Positions 1-6,758 of a stretch of 13,500 nt of DNA are shown here, piece after piece. Origin of the DNA: JAZDJJ01 sp043804035 (GTDB lineage: Bacteria; Bacteroidota; Bacteroidia; Palsa-948). The stretch is taken from NCBI GenBank assembly GCA_043804035.1, contig JAZDJJ010000044.1, forward strand, positions 1 through 13,500, given 5' to 3'. The first letter of the stretch is position 1. Every line of letters begins with the position of its first letter. A program made the position numbers and the translations under genes. The notes under the pieces were generated by a model that did not search any database, had not been told where the DNA came from, and saw nothing but the letters and a program-made list of their open reading frames with translations.

Positions 1-82
1 AATCCATTTTCTGCGACCTTGACCAGATAAGCAATTTCTGCTTTTCTTCTTCTGTTAAAATAATTTTTCCTATACTTGCCAT
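1..82 (-). CDS. N-terminal part of an IS630-like transposase (partial, runs off the window)
   Basis: An open frame reads leftward from an ATG at 80-82 to the window edge and gives 27 residues beginning MASIGKIILTEEEKQKL. A short lead followed by LTEEE(K/R)xxL and then a basic serine/arginine stretch (WSRSQKM) resembles the start of IS630-family transposases, which begin with such a helix before their helix-turn-helix. Only the N-terminus is visible, so the DDE catalytic core cannot be checked. The ATG lies about 55 bases inside an inferred element end near 137, a usual leader length for this type of IS. The call is based on a short stretch and could be another HTH protein. Confidence 0.45.
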   Translation of the reverse strand, partial: MASIGKIILTEEEKQKLLIWSRSQKMD

Positions 83-137
83 AAATGAAATTTTGGCAAA
101 TGTATAAAAAGTAAATCAATTAACAAATCTTCACACT
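1..137 (-). mobile_element. End of a probable IS630-like insertion sequence (inferred)
   Basis: The stretch holds the transposase start (1-82) and a gene-free leader (83-136). The next base pair, TA at 137-138, is where the reading frame of the neighbouring gene begins to make sense (SMIITSDGEY). IS630/Tc1-type elements insert at TA dinucleotides, so I infer that the element boundary lies there. The other end, the matching inverted repeat and the second TA copy are outside the window. The boundary is therefore an inference from frame and leader length. Confidence 0.35.
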
Positions 138-140
138 AGT

Positions 141-905
141 ATGATTATTACTTCTGATGGTGAATATGCCATGATTGGAACAACTGAAAGTTTTAGTTCA
201 GATGGAAATGAAAATTGTTATTTAATTAAAACTGATTCAAATGGGAATCCTTTGTGGTCAAAAGTTATTGGAGGATCAGAATATGATTTTAGTTGTAATA
301 TAAGTGAAACATTGTCAGGAAATTTAATTATTTCAGGACGTTATGACAAGTATAATTCCCTTTTGTCTGAACTTGATAAAGATGGTAATTTATTATGGGC
401 GCGCGCTCATGGTGTTAATTATGAGAATGATGATGATAATTTCATTACGATTCGTTCAGCATTAAAATTAGGACAAAGTATTTTTGCTTTTGGTGATGTT
501 GACTTTGGACTTCCTACTAAATTAGGTAGTCAAGCTTATGTAATTAAAACTGATTCACTTGGCCATAGTGGTTGTTATGAAAAAGATTTAAATATTAATA
601 TTTCTACACCTAATACCACTATCTTTATTCCTTCTTTTATTCCCATGACACCACCAACTGAAGTAGTAACTATACCAAATGCTGACGCAAAAGATTATAA
701 TTCTGGCACAGATACAATATGTTCAACAGTAGATGTAAAAGAATTACCTACTGATTTTATTCCATCAGGCAATACCAAACTTGTAGCAATCTATGACATA
801 TTGGGAAGAGAAGTGAAACAAATTTTCCCTTACATTGTCTATATATATAAATATGTAGATGAGAAAGGTAATAATTTTTTCAAGAAAGAAATGAGAGTTT
901 ATTAA
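141..905 (+). CDS. C-terminal part of a secreted repeat protein with a type IX-like sorting tail, probably 5'-truncated
   Basis: The 254-residue product has no signal peptide and starts abruptly inside a repeat: TSDGEYAMIGTTES, then YLIKTDSNGNPLWSKVIGG, then a second copy (SGNLIISGRY, LDKDGNLLWARA) and a third remnant (AYVIKTDSLG). Such roughly 50-residue repeats are common in secreted Bacteroidota proteins and probably form propeller-like blades. The end (residues ~214-254) has TKLVAIYDILGREVK, a YIYKY strand and a closing KKEMRVY. This resembles the C-terminal sorting domains recognised by the type IX secretion system, although the sequence is a variant. Export via Sec and T9SS is inferred. 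In-frame codons continue upstream only to a stop at 105-107, with no start codon that adds a signal sequence. I read this as a gene whose 5' part was removed by the adjacent insertion element. It is probably non-functional unless exported in another way. Confidence 0.6.
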   Translation: MIITSDGEYAMIGTTESFSSDGNENCYLIKTDSNGNPLWSKVIGGSEYDFSCNISETLSGNLIISGRYDKYNSLLSELDKDGNLLWARAHGVNYENDDDNFITIRSALKLGQSIFAFGDVDFGLPTKLGSQAYVIKTDSLGHSGCYEKDLNINISTPNTTIFIPSFIPMTPPTEVVTIPNADAKDYNSGTDTICSTVDVKELPTDFIPSGNTKLVAIYDILGREVKQIFPYIVYIYKYVDEKGNNFFKKEMRVY

Positions 906-913
906 GTTTTGTT

Positions 914-949
914 AAGGGCGGTTCCAAAAATTGATTCCGTCATTGCGAC
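914..949 (+). repeat. Solo end of the 142-bp palindromic element
   Basis: These 36 bases match the left end of the complete element at 13359-13500: a GGGCGGTTCCAAAAATTGA core followed by CGTCATTGCGAC. The match then stops and unrelated sequence follows. The core is preceded by TTAA (912-915). It is a truncated copy or a remnant of a deleted element. Confidence 0.6.
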
Positions 950-1005
950 ATGATTCGTATTGAGCTTGCCGGAATAGCCGAAATTTGCCGAAGTATAGAA
1001 GAAAT

Positions 1006-2781
1006 TTATTGCTTCACTCCGCTTTTGTAATTTTCTTTACGGACTACATTTCCTTTGTTGTCATAAAAAATCCAATTACCATCTTTCACGCTTATCCATT
1101 CCGATTTTTCGCTTGGGCGGGAAATGGAATAATGCCCTATGCTTTGAATAGAATTATTGGGGTACCATGTTTTGATTGAACCGGCCAGTTTACCGAATTT
1201 ATAATTTACTTCCTGATATTTTACTCCCATCTCATAATAAAAAATCCATTTGCCGATACGTTCGCCATTTTCATATTCTCCCGTATTTTCAATTATTCCT
1301 GTATCAAACCAATAAATCCAAATACCATGTTGTTTGCCATTTTTGTAAAATCCCTGTTGAAATAATTTTCCATTCTTAAACCAATATTTCCACTCGCCAA
1401 TTTTCATGCTGTCAGAATATTCTCCTTCGTAATTTTTATTTCCATTATCATGCCAGCCAATCCATTTTTCATCCATCATGCCTTTTTTAAAATTGCCTTC
1501 ATTTTTCTTTTGTCCGTTCTCGTACCACGAAGTCCATAAACTGTCCTGCTTGTCATTTATAAATTTTCCTGCTTCAGTTTTTTGTTTGTTTTGATAATAA
1601 AATTCCCACCAGCCATTCTTCTTTCCATCTTTGTACCATCCTTTTTTCCAAAACATTCCTTTTGAATACCAATATTGCCATATACTATCTTGCTTATTAT
1701 TTTTGTAAAATCCCTCAGCTTCTTTTTTTCCATTCGTAAGCCAATAAATCCATTTTCCATTTTGCATATCATCTTTTAAATATCCTTCCATTTCTAATTT
1801 CCCGTTCTCTAAATAAAATTTCCAATAACCATTTTTTTTGTCGTTGGTATAATTGCCTTCACTTTTTATTTTTTTGTTTTTGTAAAAGTTGGTACACTTT
1901 CCATTTTTCTTTTCATCGGCAAATGAGAGTATATGTTCTTTAAATCCTTCTTCGTTCCATAAAGTCCATTCTCCGTCTTCTTTTCCGTTTTTCAGATTTC
2001 CTTCCTTGATTTTGCGTTTTTGGGAATCATAAAAAATATAAAAACCATTACCATCTTTTACTTGCTGCTTGCCATCTTCTGTCCAGAAATTCAGAATGGT
2101 AAATTTATCATTAGAATATATTTTTTCTTCTTTGATTTTTTCATTTTCATACCAGTATGTCCACTTGCCTTCGCGCTTACCATTTTTATATGTTCCTTGA
2201 ATTTGTTTTTTACCATCATCATAATAATTTGTAAAAAGTCCTTCCTGTTTATCATCCTTAAAAGTTCCTTCGCTCTGAAGATTTCCATTCGGATACCAAT
2301 ACAAAAATTTTCCATTCCTTGAACTGAACCAGATAAATTTTGATTCGAATGTTTTAAAATTTTCTTCACTTTTTTGTTTACCATTCTCATACCATCCTGT
2401 CCAAATACTATCGGGTTGATCATATTTGTAAAAACAGATTTGACCGAGATGTCCGTTCTGATACCAGTAAGATGATTTGCCAAGTTTTTTTCCCGATAAA
2501 AAATTTTCTTCACTTTTTATTTTTCCGTTTTCATACCACACTTTCCATATACCTTCTTCCAGTCCCATATTATACATTCCTTCTTTTGCAAGATGTTCGT
2601 TCTTAAACCACTTGGCAAAATATCCATGTTGCATTCCGCTTTGAAAATTTTCTTCGCTTTTTTTCTTAGTGCTTTCCTTATCCCAATAAGTAATGACGGG
2701 TTGAGAATATGAAGTATAAAAAGTAAAAAGCAAAAAGTTAAAAACGATGAATTGGTGTAGATGGTTTTTAATTTGCATCAT
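1006..2781 (-). CDS. Secreted MORN-repeat (YwqK-like) protein
   Basis: The 591-residue protein opens with a signal peptide (hydrophobic FIVFNFLLFTFYTSYS, likely cleaved before Q27). The rest is almost entirely about 22 tandem copies of a 23-residue unit of the form W-x-x-W-Y-x-N-G-K-x-K-x-E-G-x-Y-K-N-G-K-x-x-G (for example KWTYWYENEKIKEE and EWKYWFKNGKLFQQG). This is the MORN_2 variant found in proteins that databases often label YwqK-family antitoxins. That label is not functional evidence, and no toxin gene is adjacent. An extracytoplasmic binding or structural role is only inferred. Several central units are degenerate (around residues 200-260) and the last two are irregular. Two ATG codons stand in tandem at 2781 and 2778, and either could start translation. 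The gene is transcribed away from the tRNAs and appears to stand alone. Confidence 0.85.
   Translation of the reverse strand: MMQIKNHLHQFIVFNFLLFTFYTSYSQPVITYWDKESTKKKSEENFQSGMQHGYFAKWFKNEHLAKEGMYNMGLEEGIWKVWYENGKIKSEENFLSGKKLGKSSYWYQNGHLGQICFYKYDQPDSIWTGWYENGKQKSEENFKTFESKFIWFSSRNGKFLYWYPNGNLQSEGTFKDDKQEGLFTNYYDDGKKQIQGTYKNGKREGKWTYWYENEKIKEEKIYSNDKFTILNFWTEDGKQQVKDGNGFYIFYDSQKRKIKEGNLKNGKEDGEWTLWNEEGFKEHILSFADEKKNGKCTNFYKNKKIKSEGNYTNDKKNGYWKFYLENGKLEMEGYLKDDMQNGKWIYWLTNGKKEAEGFYKNNKQDSIWQYWYSKGMFWKKGWYKDGKKNGWWEFYYQNKQKTEAGKFINDKQDSLWTSWYENGQKKNEGNFKKGMMDEKWIGWHDNGNKNYEGEYSDSMKIGEWKYWFKNGKLFQQGFYKNGKQHGIWIYWFDTGIIENTGEYENGERIGKWIFYYEMGVKYQEVNYKFGKLAGSIKTWYPNNSIQSIGHYSISRPSEKSEWISVKDGNWIFYDNKGNVVRKENYKSGVKQ
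2719..2739 (-). repeat. Three heptanucleotide units under the signal peptide
   Basis: The plus strand reads AAAAGTA, AAAAGCA, AAAAGTT in direct succession. This is a 7-bp periodic tract within the signal-peptide codons of the MORN protein (NFLLFTF region). Seven is not a multiple of three, so a gain or loss of a unit would shift the frame. Compare the similar tract at 8436-8463. Confidence 0.5.
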
Positions 2782-2844
2782 TTGTAAAAAAATATATAGG
2801 ACAAACGTACATAAAATTTTAATTACACATAAACGGAATAAAAG

Positions 2845-2860
2845 TCAAAAAGGATTTATA
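2845..2860 (+). repeat. 16-bp direct repeat, copy 1
   Basis: TCAAAAAGGATTTATA occurs here and again at 2974-2989, 129 bases apart, with similar A-rich flanks. It could mark a small local duplication. Confidence 0.55.
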
Positions 2861-2973
2861 GAAAAAATATAGGTTACTATTTTCTAATTACTTATTTCTT
2901 TTTTCTATACCATTTTCTATTCTCACGCCTGTCTGCAGGGCATAGGCAGATAACCAAATAAATGGGCTTAACA

Positions 2974-2989
2974 TCAAAAAGGATTTATA
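2974..2989 (+). repeat. 16-bp direct repeat, copy 2
   Basis: Exact second copy of TCAAAAAGGATTTATA seen at 2845-2860. Confidence 0.55.
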
Positions 2990-3029
2990 AAAGAAACGTA
3001 AATAAAAGATTACTGTTCGGGTACACGTC

Positions 3030-3050
3030 ATGGCGGGCTTGACCCGCCAT
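3030..3050. repeat. GC-rich perfect hairpin
   Basis: ATGGCGGG and CCCGCCAT form an 8-bp perfect stem around a 5-base loop (CTTGA), strikingly GC-rich against the AT-rich background. There is no T-tract on either side, so it is not a standard intrinsic terminator. It resembles dispersed intergenic palindromes of the CATGGCGGGCTTGACCCGCC type. Confidence 0.55.
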
Positions 3051-3105
3051 CTTCTTCGGGACAAGTATAGAAAAAAATCACAAATAAACATAAAACTTTT
3101 TTCAG

Positions 3106-3192
3106 CGGAGAGACAGGGATTCGAACCCTGGATACCCTTACGGATATAGCGGTTTTCGAGACCGCCCCATTCAACCGCTCTGGCATCTCTCC
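3106..3192 (-). tRNA. tRNA-Ser (anticodon CGA)
   Basis: Read on the minus strand, this folds as a class II tRNA. The acceptor arms are GGAGAGA and TCTCTCC with discriminator G. The D arm is CCAGAGCGGTTGAATGG, and the anticodon stem GCGGT/ACCGC carries loop CTCGAAA. The long variable arm is ATATCC-GTAA-GGGTAT. The T arm is CAGGG-TTCGAAT-CCCTG. The anticodon CGA reads UCG serine codons. The long variable arm confirms the serine class. CCA is not encoded. Confidence 0.96.
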
Positions 3193-3220
3193 AATTTTAC
3201 GAATGAACTTTTTTGATTTT

Positions 3221-3263
3221 TAAAAAATAAAAAAACCGACACGAAAATATTCAACAGTCGGTT
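3221..3263 (-). terminator. Probable intrinsic terminator after tRNA-Gln
   Basis: On the minus strand, the stem AACCGAC (3257-3263 complement) pairs with GTCGGTT (3234-3240 complement) across a 16-base loop. A T-rich run (TTTTT-A-TTTTTT) follows at once. This is placed 30 bases beyond the tRNA-Gln 3' end, so it would end that transcript before tRNA-Ser. The loop is larger than usual, hence moderate confidence. Confidence 0.5.
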
Positions 3264-3292
3264 ATCAATCTTATCTTCTTGCTTTTTGTTTG

Positions 3293-3365
3293 CTGACCGA
3301 CCTGGGCTCGAACCGGGACTCTTCTCCTCCAAAGGGAGACGTGTTACCAATTACACCATCGGTCA
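3293..3365 (-). tRNA. tRNA-Gln (anticodon UUG)
   Basis: Read on the minus strand, this is a 73-nt class I tRNA. The acceptor is TGACCGA/TCGGTCA with discriminator G, the D arm includes GTGTAATTGGTAACAC, the anticodon stem TCTCC/GGAGA holds loop CTTTGGA (anticodon TTG), and the T arm is CCGGG-TTCGAGC-CCAGG with a mismatch. A U1-A72 first pair and G73 are typical identity elements of bacterial tRNA-Gln. CCA is not encoded. Confidence 0.95.
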
Positions 3366-3448
3366 ATAAAATTGCAAAAATAAAAAAAATCTCAAAGAAA
3401 ATATTTTATACCTTCACACTTTCAAAAAATAAAAAACTAATATTTCTT

Positions 3449-6400
3449 GTGAAACAAAAATATCAAAAGTTCAATAACATTGTCGGCTGGGTTTCTTTCT
3501 TCATAGCCGCATTCACTTATTTTTCTACTATAGAACCCACTGCCAGTTTTTGGGATTGTGGTGAATATATTGCCTGCGCTTACAAGTTAGAAGTCGGACA
3601 TCCGCCAGGAGCTCCTTTGTTTGGAATACTTGGCAGAATATTTTCTCTTTTTGCTTTTGGAGATACGAGCCGTGTTGCGATGATGATTAATTATATGTCG
3701 GCTTTGTGCAGCGCTTTTACTATTTTATTTTTGTTTTGGACTATTACTTATCTCACAAAAAAAATTATCCTGCGAAACGGTGCTGAACTTACCGAAGGAA
3801 AAATATATGTTATCCTCGGCAGCGGATTAGTAGGAGCACTTGCTTACACTTTCTCTGATTCTTTTTGGTTTTCGGCTGTGGAAGGCGAAGTTTATGCCAT
3901 GTCTTCTTTTTTTACTGCTGCTGTGTTCTGGGCAATTTTTAAATGGGAACAAGTAGCCGATGAACCGCATGCAGATCGCTGGATTATTCTCATCTTTTAT
4001 TTAATTGGTCTTGCCATTGGTGTTCATCTTTTGGGAATCCTCACTATACCTGCTCTTGCTTTTGTTTATTACTTTAAAAAATTCAAAAACATTACACGCA
4101 AAGGATTAATCATTACAGGAATAATTTCTGTTGTGCTGCTTGGAATAGTTCAGAGTGTAATCATTCCCGGTGTAGTTAATTTGTCGGCAAAATTCGAATT
4201 ACTATTTGTAAACTCATTCGGGTTGCCATTTAATTCGGGAACAATATTTTATTTTGTTCTTCTTATCGGTCTTATTGTTTGGGGACTTTATTACACAACA
4301 AAGCGCAATAAACCACATTGGAACACAGCACTTCTTTGCTTCACTGCTATACTCATCGGATATTCATCATTTTTTATTCTCATTATCCGTTCGCAGGCAA
4401 ATACTCCGATGGATGAAAACAATCCCGATAATGCTATCAGTTTACTTTCTTACCTGAAACGTGAGCAGTATGGCGACTGGCCGATTTTATACGGACAATA
4501 TTACAATGCTCCACTTTATTACGGAAGCGATGATGACCCGGCATCTTCGCCAATGTACAGTGTAGATAAAGAAGATCCAACACCTCACTATGTAGATGGC
4601 AGCCCGATTTATGTGCGTGATAATAAAATTGGAAAATATGTTATTGCAGATGACCGCATAGACGCCATTCCAAATTATGATAAACGTTTCTGTACTTATT
4701 TTCCCCGTATGTGGAGCCAGCAGAATAGTCACGAGCGTGCTTACAAAACGTGGGCTGATATTAAAGGAACACCAATAAAAGTCATGAATCCCGGCAATGG
4801 TAAATATGAAACTCTGATGAAGCCCACCTTTGGAGAGAATCTTGCCTTTGCATGGAAATATCAGTTTGTTCATATGTATCTACGTTACTTTATGTGGAAC
4901 TTTGCAGGAAGACAAAATGATGTGCAAGGACATGGCATTGAACACACCAGCCGTATTGAAGGAAATTGGATTAGCGGAATTACTTTCTTGGATGCAATGC
5001 GATTAGGTCCTCAGGAGAATCTCCCTGAAAGTGTTACGAAAAGCAAAGCAAATAATAAATTGTATTGTTTGCCACTTTTACTGGGATTGATAGGTCTTTT
5101 CTTTCATTTTAAGTACGATAAACAAAATGCTTTTATTGTGATGTTGCTATTCCTTCTCTCAGGTATTGCCATTGTTCTTTACCTGAATCAATATCCCTAC
5201 CAGCCGCGCGAACGTGATTATGCTTATGCGGCTTCATTCTATGTATTTGCAATGTGGATTGGTATTGGTGTAGCAGCAATATATGAGTTGCTTGAGAAAA
5301 AATTAACTAATGAAAAAATCCGTGCATTGCTTGTGAGTGTTATTTGTTTGCTCGCTGTTCCAACCATTATGGCAAAAGAAGAATGGGATGACCATAGCCG
5401 TGCCAAGCGATATACCTGCCGCGATTTTGCTGCTGCATATCTTAATTCGTGTGCACCCAACGCAATTTTATTTACGAATGGCGATAACGATACTTTCCCT
5501 CTTTGGTATGCACAGGAAGTTGAAGGCATACGTACAGATGTGCGTGTCATCAATCTTTCTCTTGCCAACACCGATTGGTACATTGATCAACTCCGAAAAA
5601 AAGCATACGAATCCGATCCTATTTCACTTTTGCTCTCGCAGGATAAATACGCTCAGGGTAATCGCGATTTTGTTCCAATTCGTATAAGAGAAGAGCTGAA
5701 AGGACAATCTGTCAATCTGAAAGAGATGATAGAATTTGTAGGCAGTGATAATCCGCGTGCAAAAATTTCGTGGGGAACGAAACCGGTAAATTATCTTCCC
5801 ACAACTACTTTCAGTTTGCCTGTGGATTCAGTTAACTTCATGAAATCATTGAACCCATCTCTTGATAATTTTTCTGCTGTAAAAATTTCTTCTGCTGATA
5901 CTTCAAATAAAGGAACTGATACTTTGAGTTCTCCGAAACTGATGAAAGAACTTGTATGGGACATAGGCAAAAAAGGATACATCATGAAAAACGATCTTTT
6001 AGTTTTAGATATTCTTGCTGCTAATAATTGGAAACGTCCTGTGTATTTTGCAGTTACTGTTGGTTCGGATGCATTTGTAGGGTTGGAAGAACATTTTCAG
6101 ATTGAAGGGCTTGCTTATCGCGTAGTTCCATATCAAGGCAGTCAACGCATTGCTACTGATATTATGTATGATAATCTGATGAATAAAATACACTGGGGCG
6201 GACTTGATAAGAATGAAGTTTGGATGGACGAAAATAATGTCCGTATGGCAATGACAATGAGGATGCAAATGCGTACTCTGGCTATATCGCTCATTCAGGA
6301 AGGGAAAAAGGACTCTGCTCTGAAAGTTTTGCGCAAGTGCATAGAAGTTCTTCCCGAAAAAAATATTCCTTATTACTACGATCCAATTTCTTATACTTAT

Positions 6401-6700
6401 TATCTCATTCTGGCATTTTACATGGCTGATGCTACCGAAGAGCCGATAAAAATCAGCAGACGTTTTTTTGATATTATGGAAGGAGAGGTTAAGTATGCTC
6501 AATCGGTACGCAAGAGCGAACAAGGTGCTCTTGGTTCTTATCTTGAAGACCGTCTGGAGATGATGCAGCAATTGATAACTGATGCTCATCGCTTCAAAGC
6601 AAAAACTCTTGCGAAAGAATTGGAAGATAGATTTAAAAAGTACGAAGGACTAATTGCACCGCCTTCTGCTTCTGCTCCTATGCCTGATAGAGGAAAATAA
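3449..6700 (+). CDS. GT117 / TMEM260-like (DUF2723) multi-pass membrane protein, putative O-mannosyltransferase
   Basis: The protein is about 1083 residues long, a normal size for the DUF2723 family of Bacteroidota. Near the N-terminus EPTASFWDCGEYIACAYK and then GHPPGAPLF (residues ~29-57, with D36, E39 and H51) form the family signature, in the first luminal/periplasmic loop expected of a GT-C fold enzyme. Many hydrophobic helices follow up to about residue 640, including the conserved stretch QPRERDYAYA (585-594). A soluble C-terminal part contains NGDNDTFPLW (677-686). The human homologue TMEM260 is a protein O-mannosyltransferase and bacterial members are classed as GT117. The substrate here is unknown, and acting on exported proteins or envelope glycans is inference. 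The open frame extends to an ATG at 3290, but that would translate through the tRNA-Gln gene. I chose GTG at 3449, seven codons before KFNNIVGW; no ATG is available between the tRNA and this conserved start, and ATT/ATA starts cannot be excluded. It converges with the downstream peptidase gene. Confidence 0.88.
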   Translation: MKQKYQKFNNIVGWVSFFIAAFTYFSTIEPTASFWDCGEYIACAYKLEVGHPPGAPLFGILGRIFSLFAFGDTSRVAMMINYMSALCSAFTILFLFWTITYLTKKIILRNGAELTEGKIYVILGSGLVGALAYTFSDSFWFSAVEGEVYAMSSFFTAAVFWAIFKWEQVADEPHADRWIILIFYLIGLAIGVHLLGILTIPALAFVYYFKKFKNITRKGLIITGIISVVLLGIVQSVIIPGVVNLSAKFELLFVNSFGLPFNSGTIFYFVLLIGLIVWGLYYTTKRNKPHWNTALLCFTAILIGYSSFFILIIRSQANTPMDENNPDNAISLLSYLKREQYGDWPILYGQYYNAPLYYGSDDDPASSPMYSVDKEDPTPHYVDGSPIYVRDNKIGKYVIADDRIDAIPNYDKRFCTYFPRMWSQQNSHERAYKTWADIKGTPIKVMNPGNGKYETLMKPTFGENLAFAWKYQFVHMYLRYFMWNFAGRQNDVQGHGIEHTSRIEGNWISGITFLDAMRLGPQENLPESVTKSKANNKLYCLPLLLGLIGLFFHFKYDKQNAFIVMLLFLLSGIAIVLYLNQYPYQPRERDYAYAASFYVFAMWIGIGVAAIYELLEKKLTNEKIRALLVSVICLLAVPTIMAKEEWDDHSRAKRYTCRDFAAAYLNSCAPNAILFTNGDNDTFPLWYAQEVEGIRTDVRVINLSLANTDWYIDQLRKKAYESDPISLLLSQDKYAQGNRDFVPIRIREELKGQSVNLKEMIEFVGSDNPRAKISWGTKPVNYLPTTTFSLPVDSVNFMKSLNPSLDNFSAVKISSADTSNKGTDTLSSPKLMKELVWDIGKKGYIMKNDLLVLDILAANNWKRPVYFAVTVGSDAFVGLEEHFQIEGLAYRVVPYQGSQRIATDIMYDNLMNKIHWGGLDKNEVWMDENNVRMAMTMRMQMRTLAISLIQEGKKDSALKVLRKCIEVLPEKNIPYYYDPISYTYYLILAFYMADATEEPIKISRRFFDIMEGEVKYAQSVRKSEQGALGSYLEDRLEMMQQLITDAHRFKAKTLAKELEDRFKKYEGLIAPPSASAPMPDRGK

Positions 6701-6758
6701 ATTTATATAACTCCTGTAGTTCAGCCATAATATCGCTTCATATTAAAGCAATTACATT

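Larger units (their letters stand above)
2782..3105. other. Gene-free spacer with short repeats
   Basis: This 324-base spacer between the MORN gene start and tRNA-Ser contains no convincing gene. A 67-codon minus-strand frame (2888-3091) runs through repeat sequence and looks spurious. The spacer holds a direct repeat of 16 bases (2845-2860 and 2974-2989), a weak inverted repeat around 2928-2950 (GCCTGTCTGC and GGCAGA arms) and a strong hairpin at 3030-3050. I saw no clear promoter. Confidence 0.6.

Noticed and set aside
2091..2513. 140-codon minus-strand frame inside the MORN gene
   Set aside because: It is a second-frame shadow caused by the 69-bp periodic repeat; its composition is K/M/I-rich and matches no family.
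1006..2781. Toxin-antitoxin module based on the YwqK-like name
   Set aside because: The protein carries a signal peptide and no small toxin-like gene is adjacent; the database label reflects MORN repeats only.
2888..3091. 67-codon minus-strand frame in the spacer
   Set aside because: It consists of repeat and hairpin sequence and has no family resemblance.
3290..3448. Upstream extension of the GT117/TMEM260-like frame to ATG at 3290
   Set aside because: It would be translated from the tRNA-Gln gene (3293-3365, opposite strand) and gives a charged, non-conserved leader; the family start begins near residue 54 of that frame.
6005..6589. 194-codon antisense frame in the GT117/TMEM260-like gene
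   Set aside because: It lies wholly opposite a well-conserved coding region and shows no recognisable domain.
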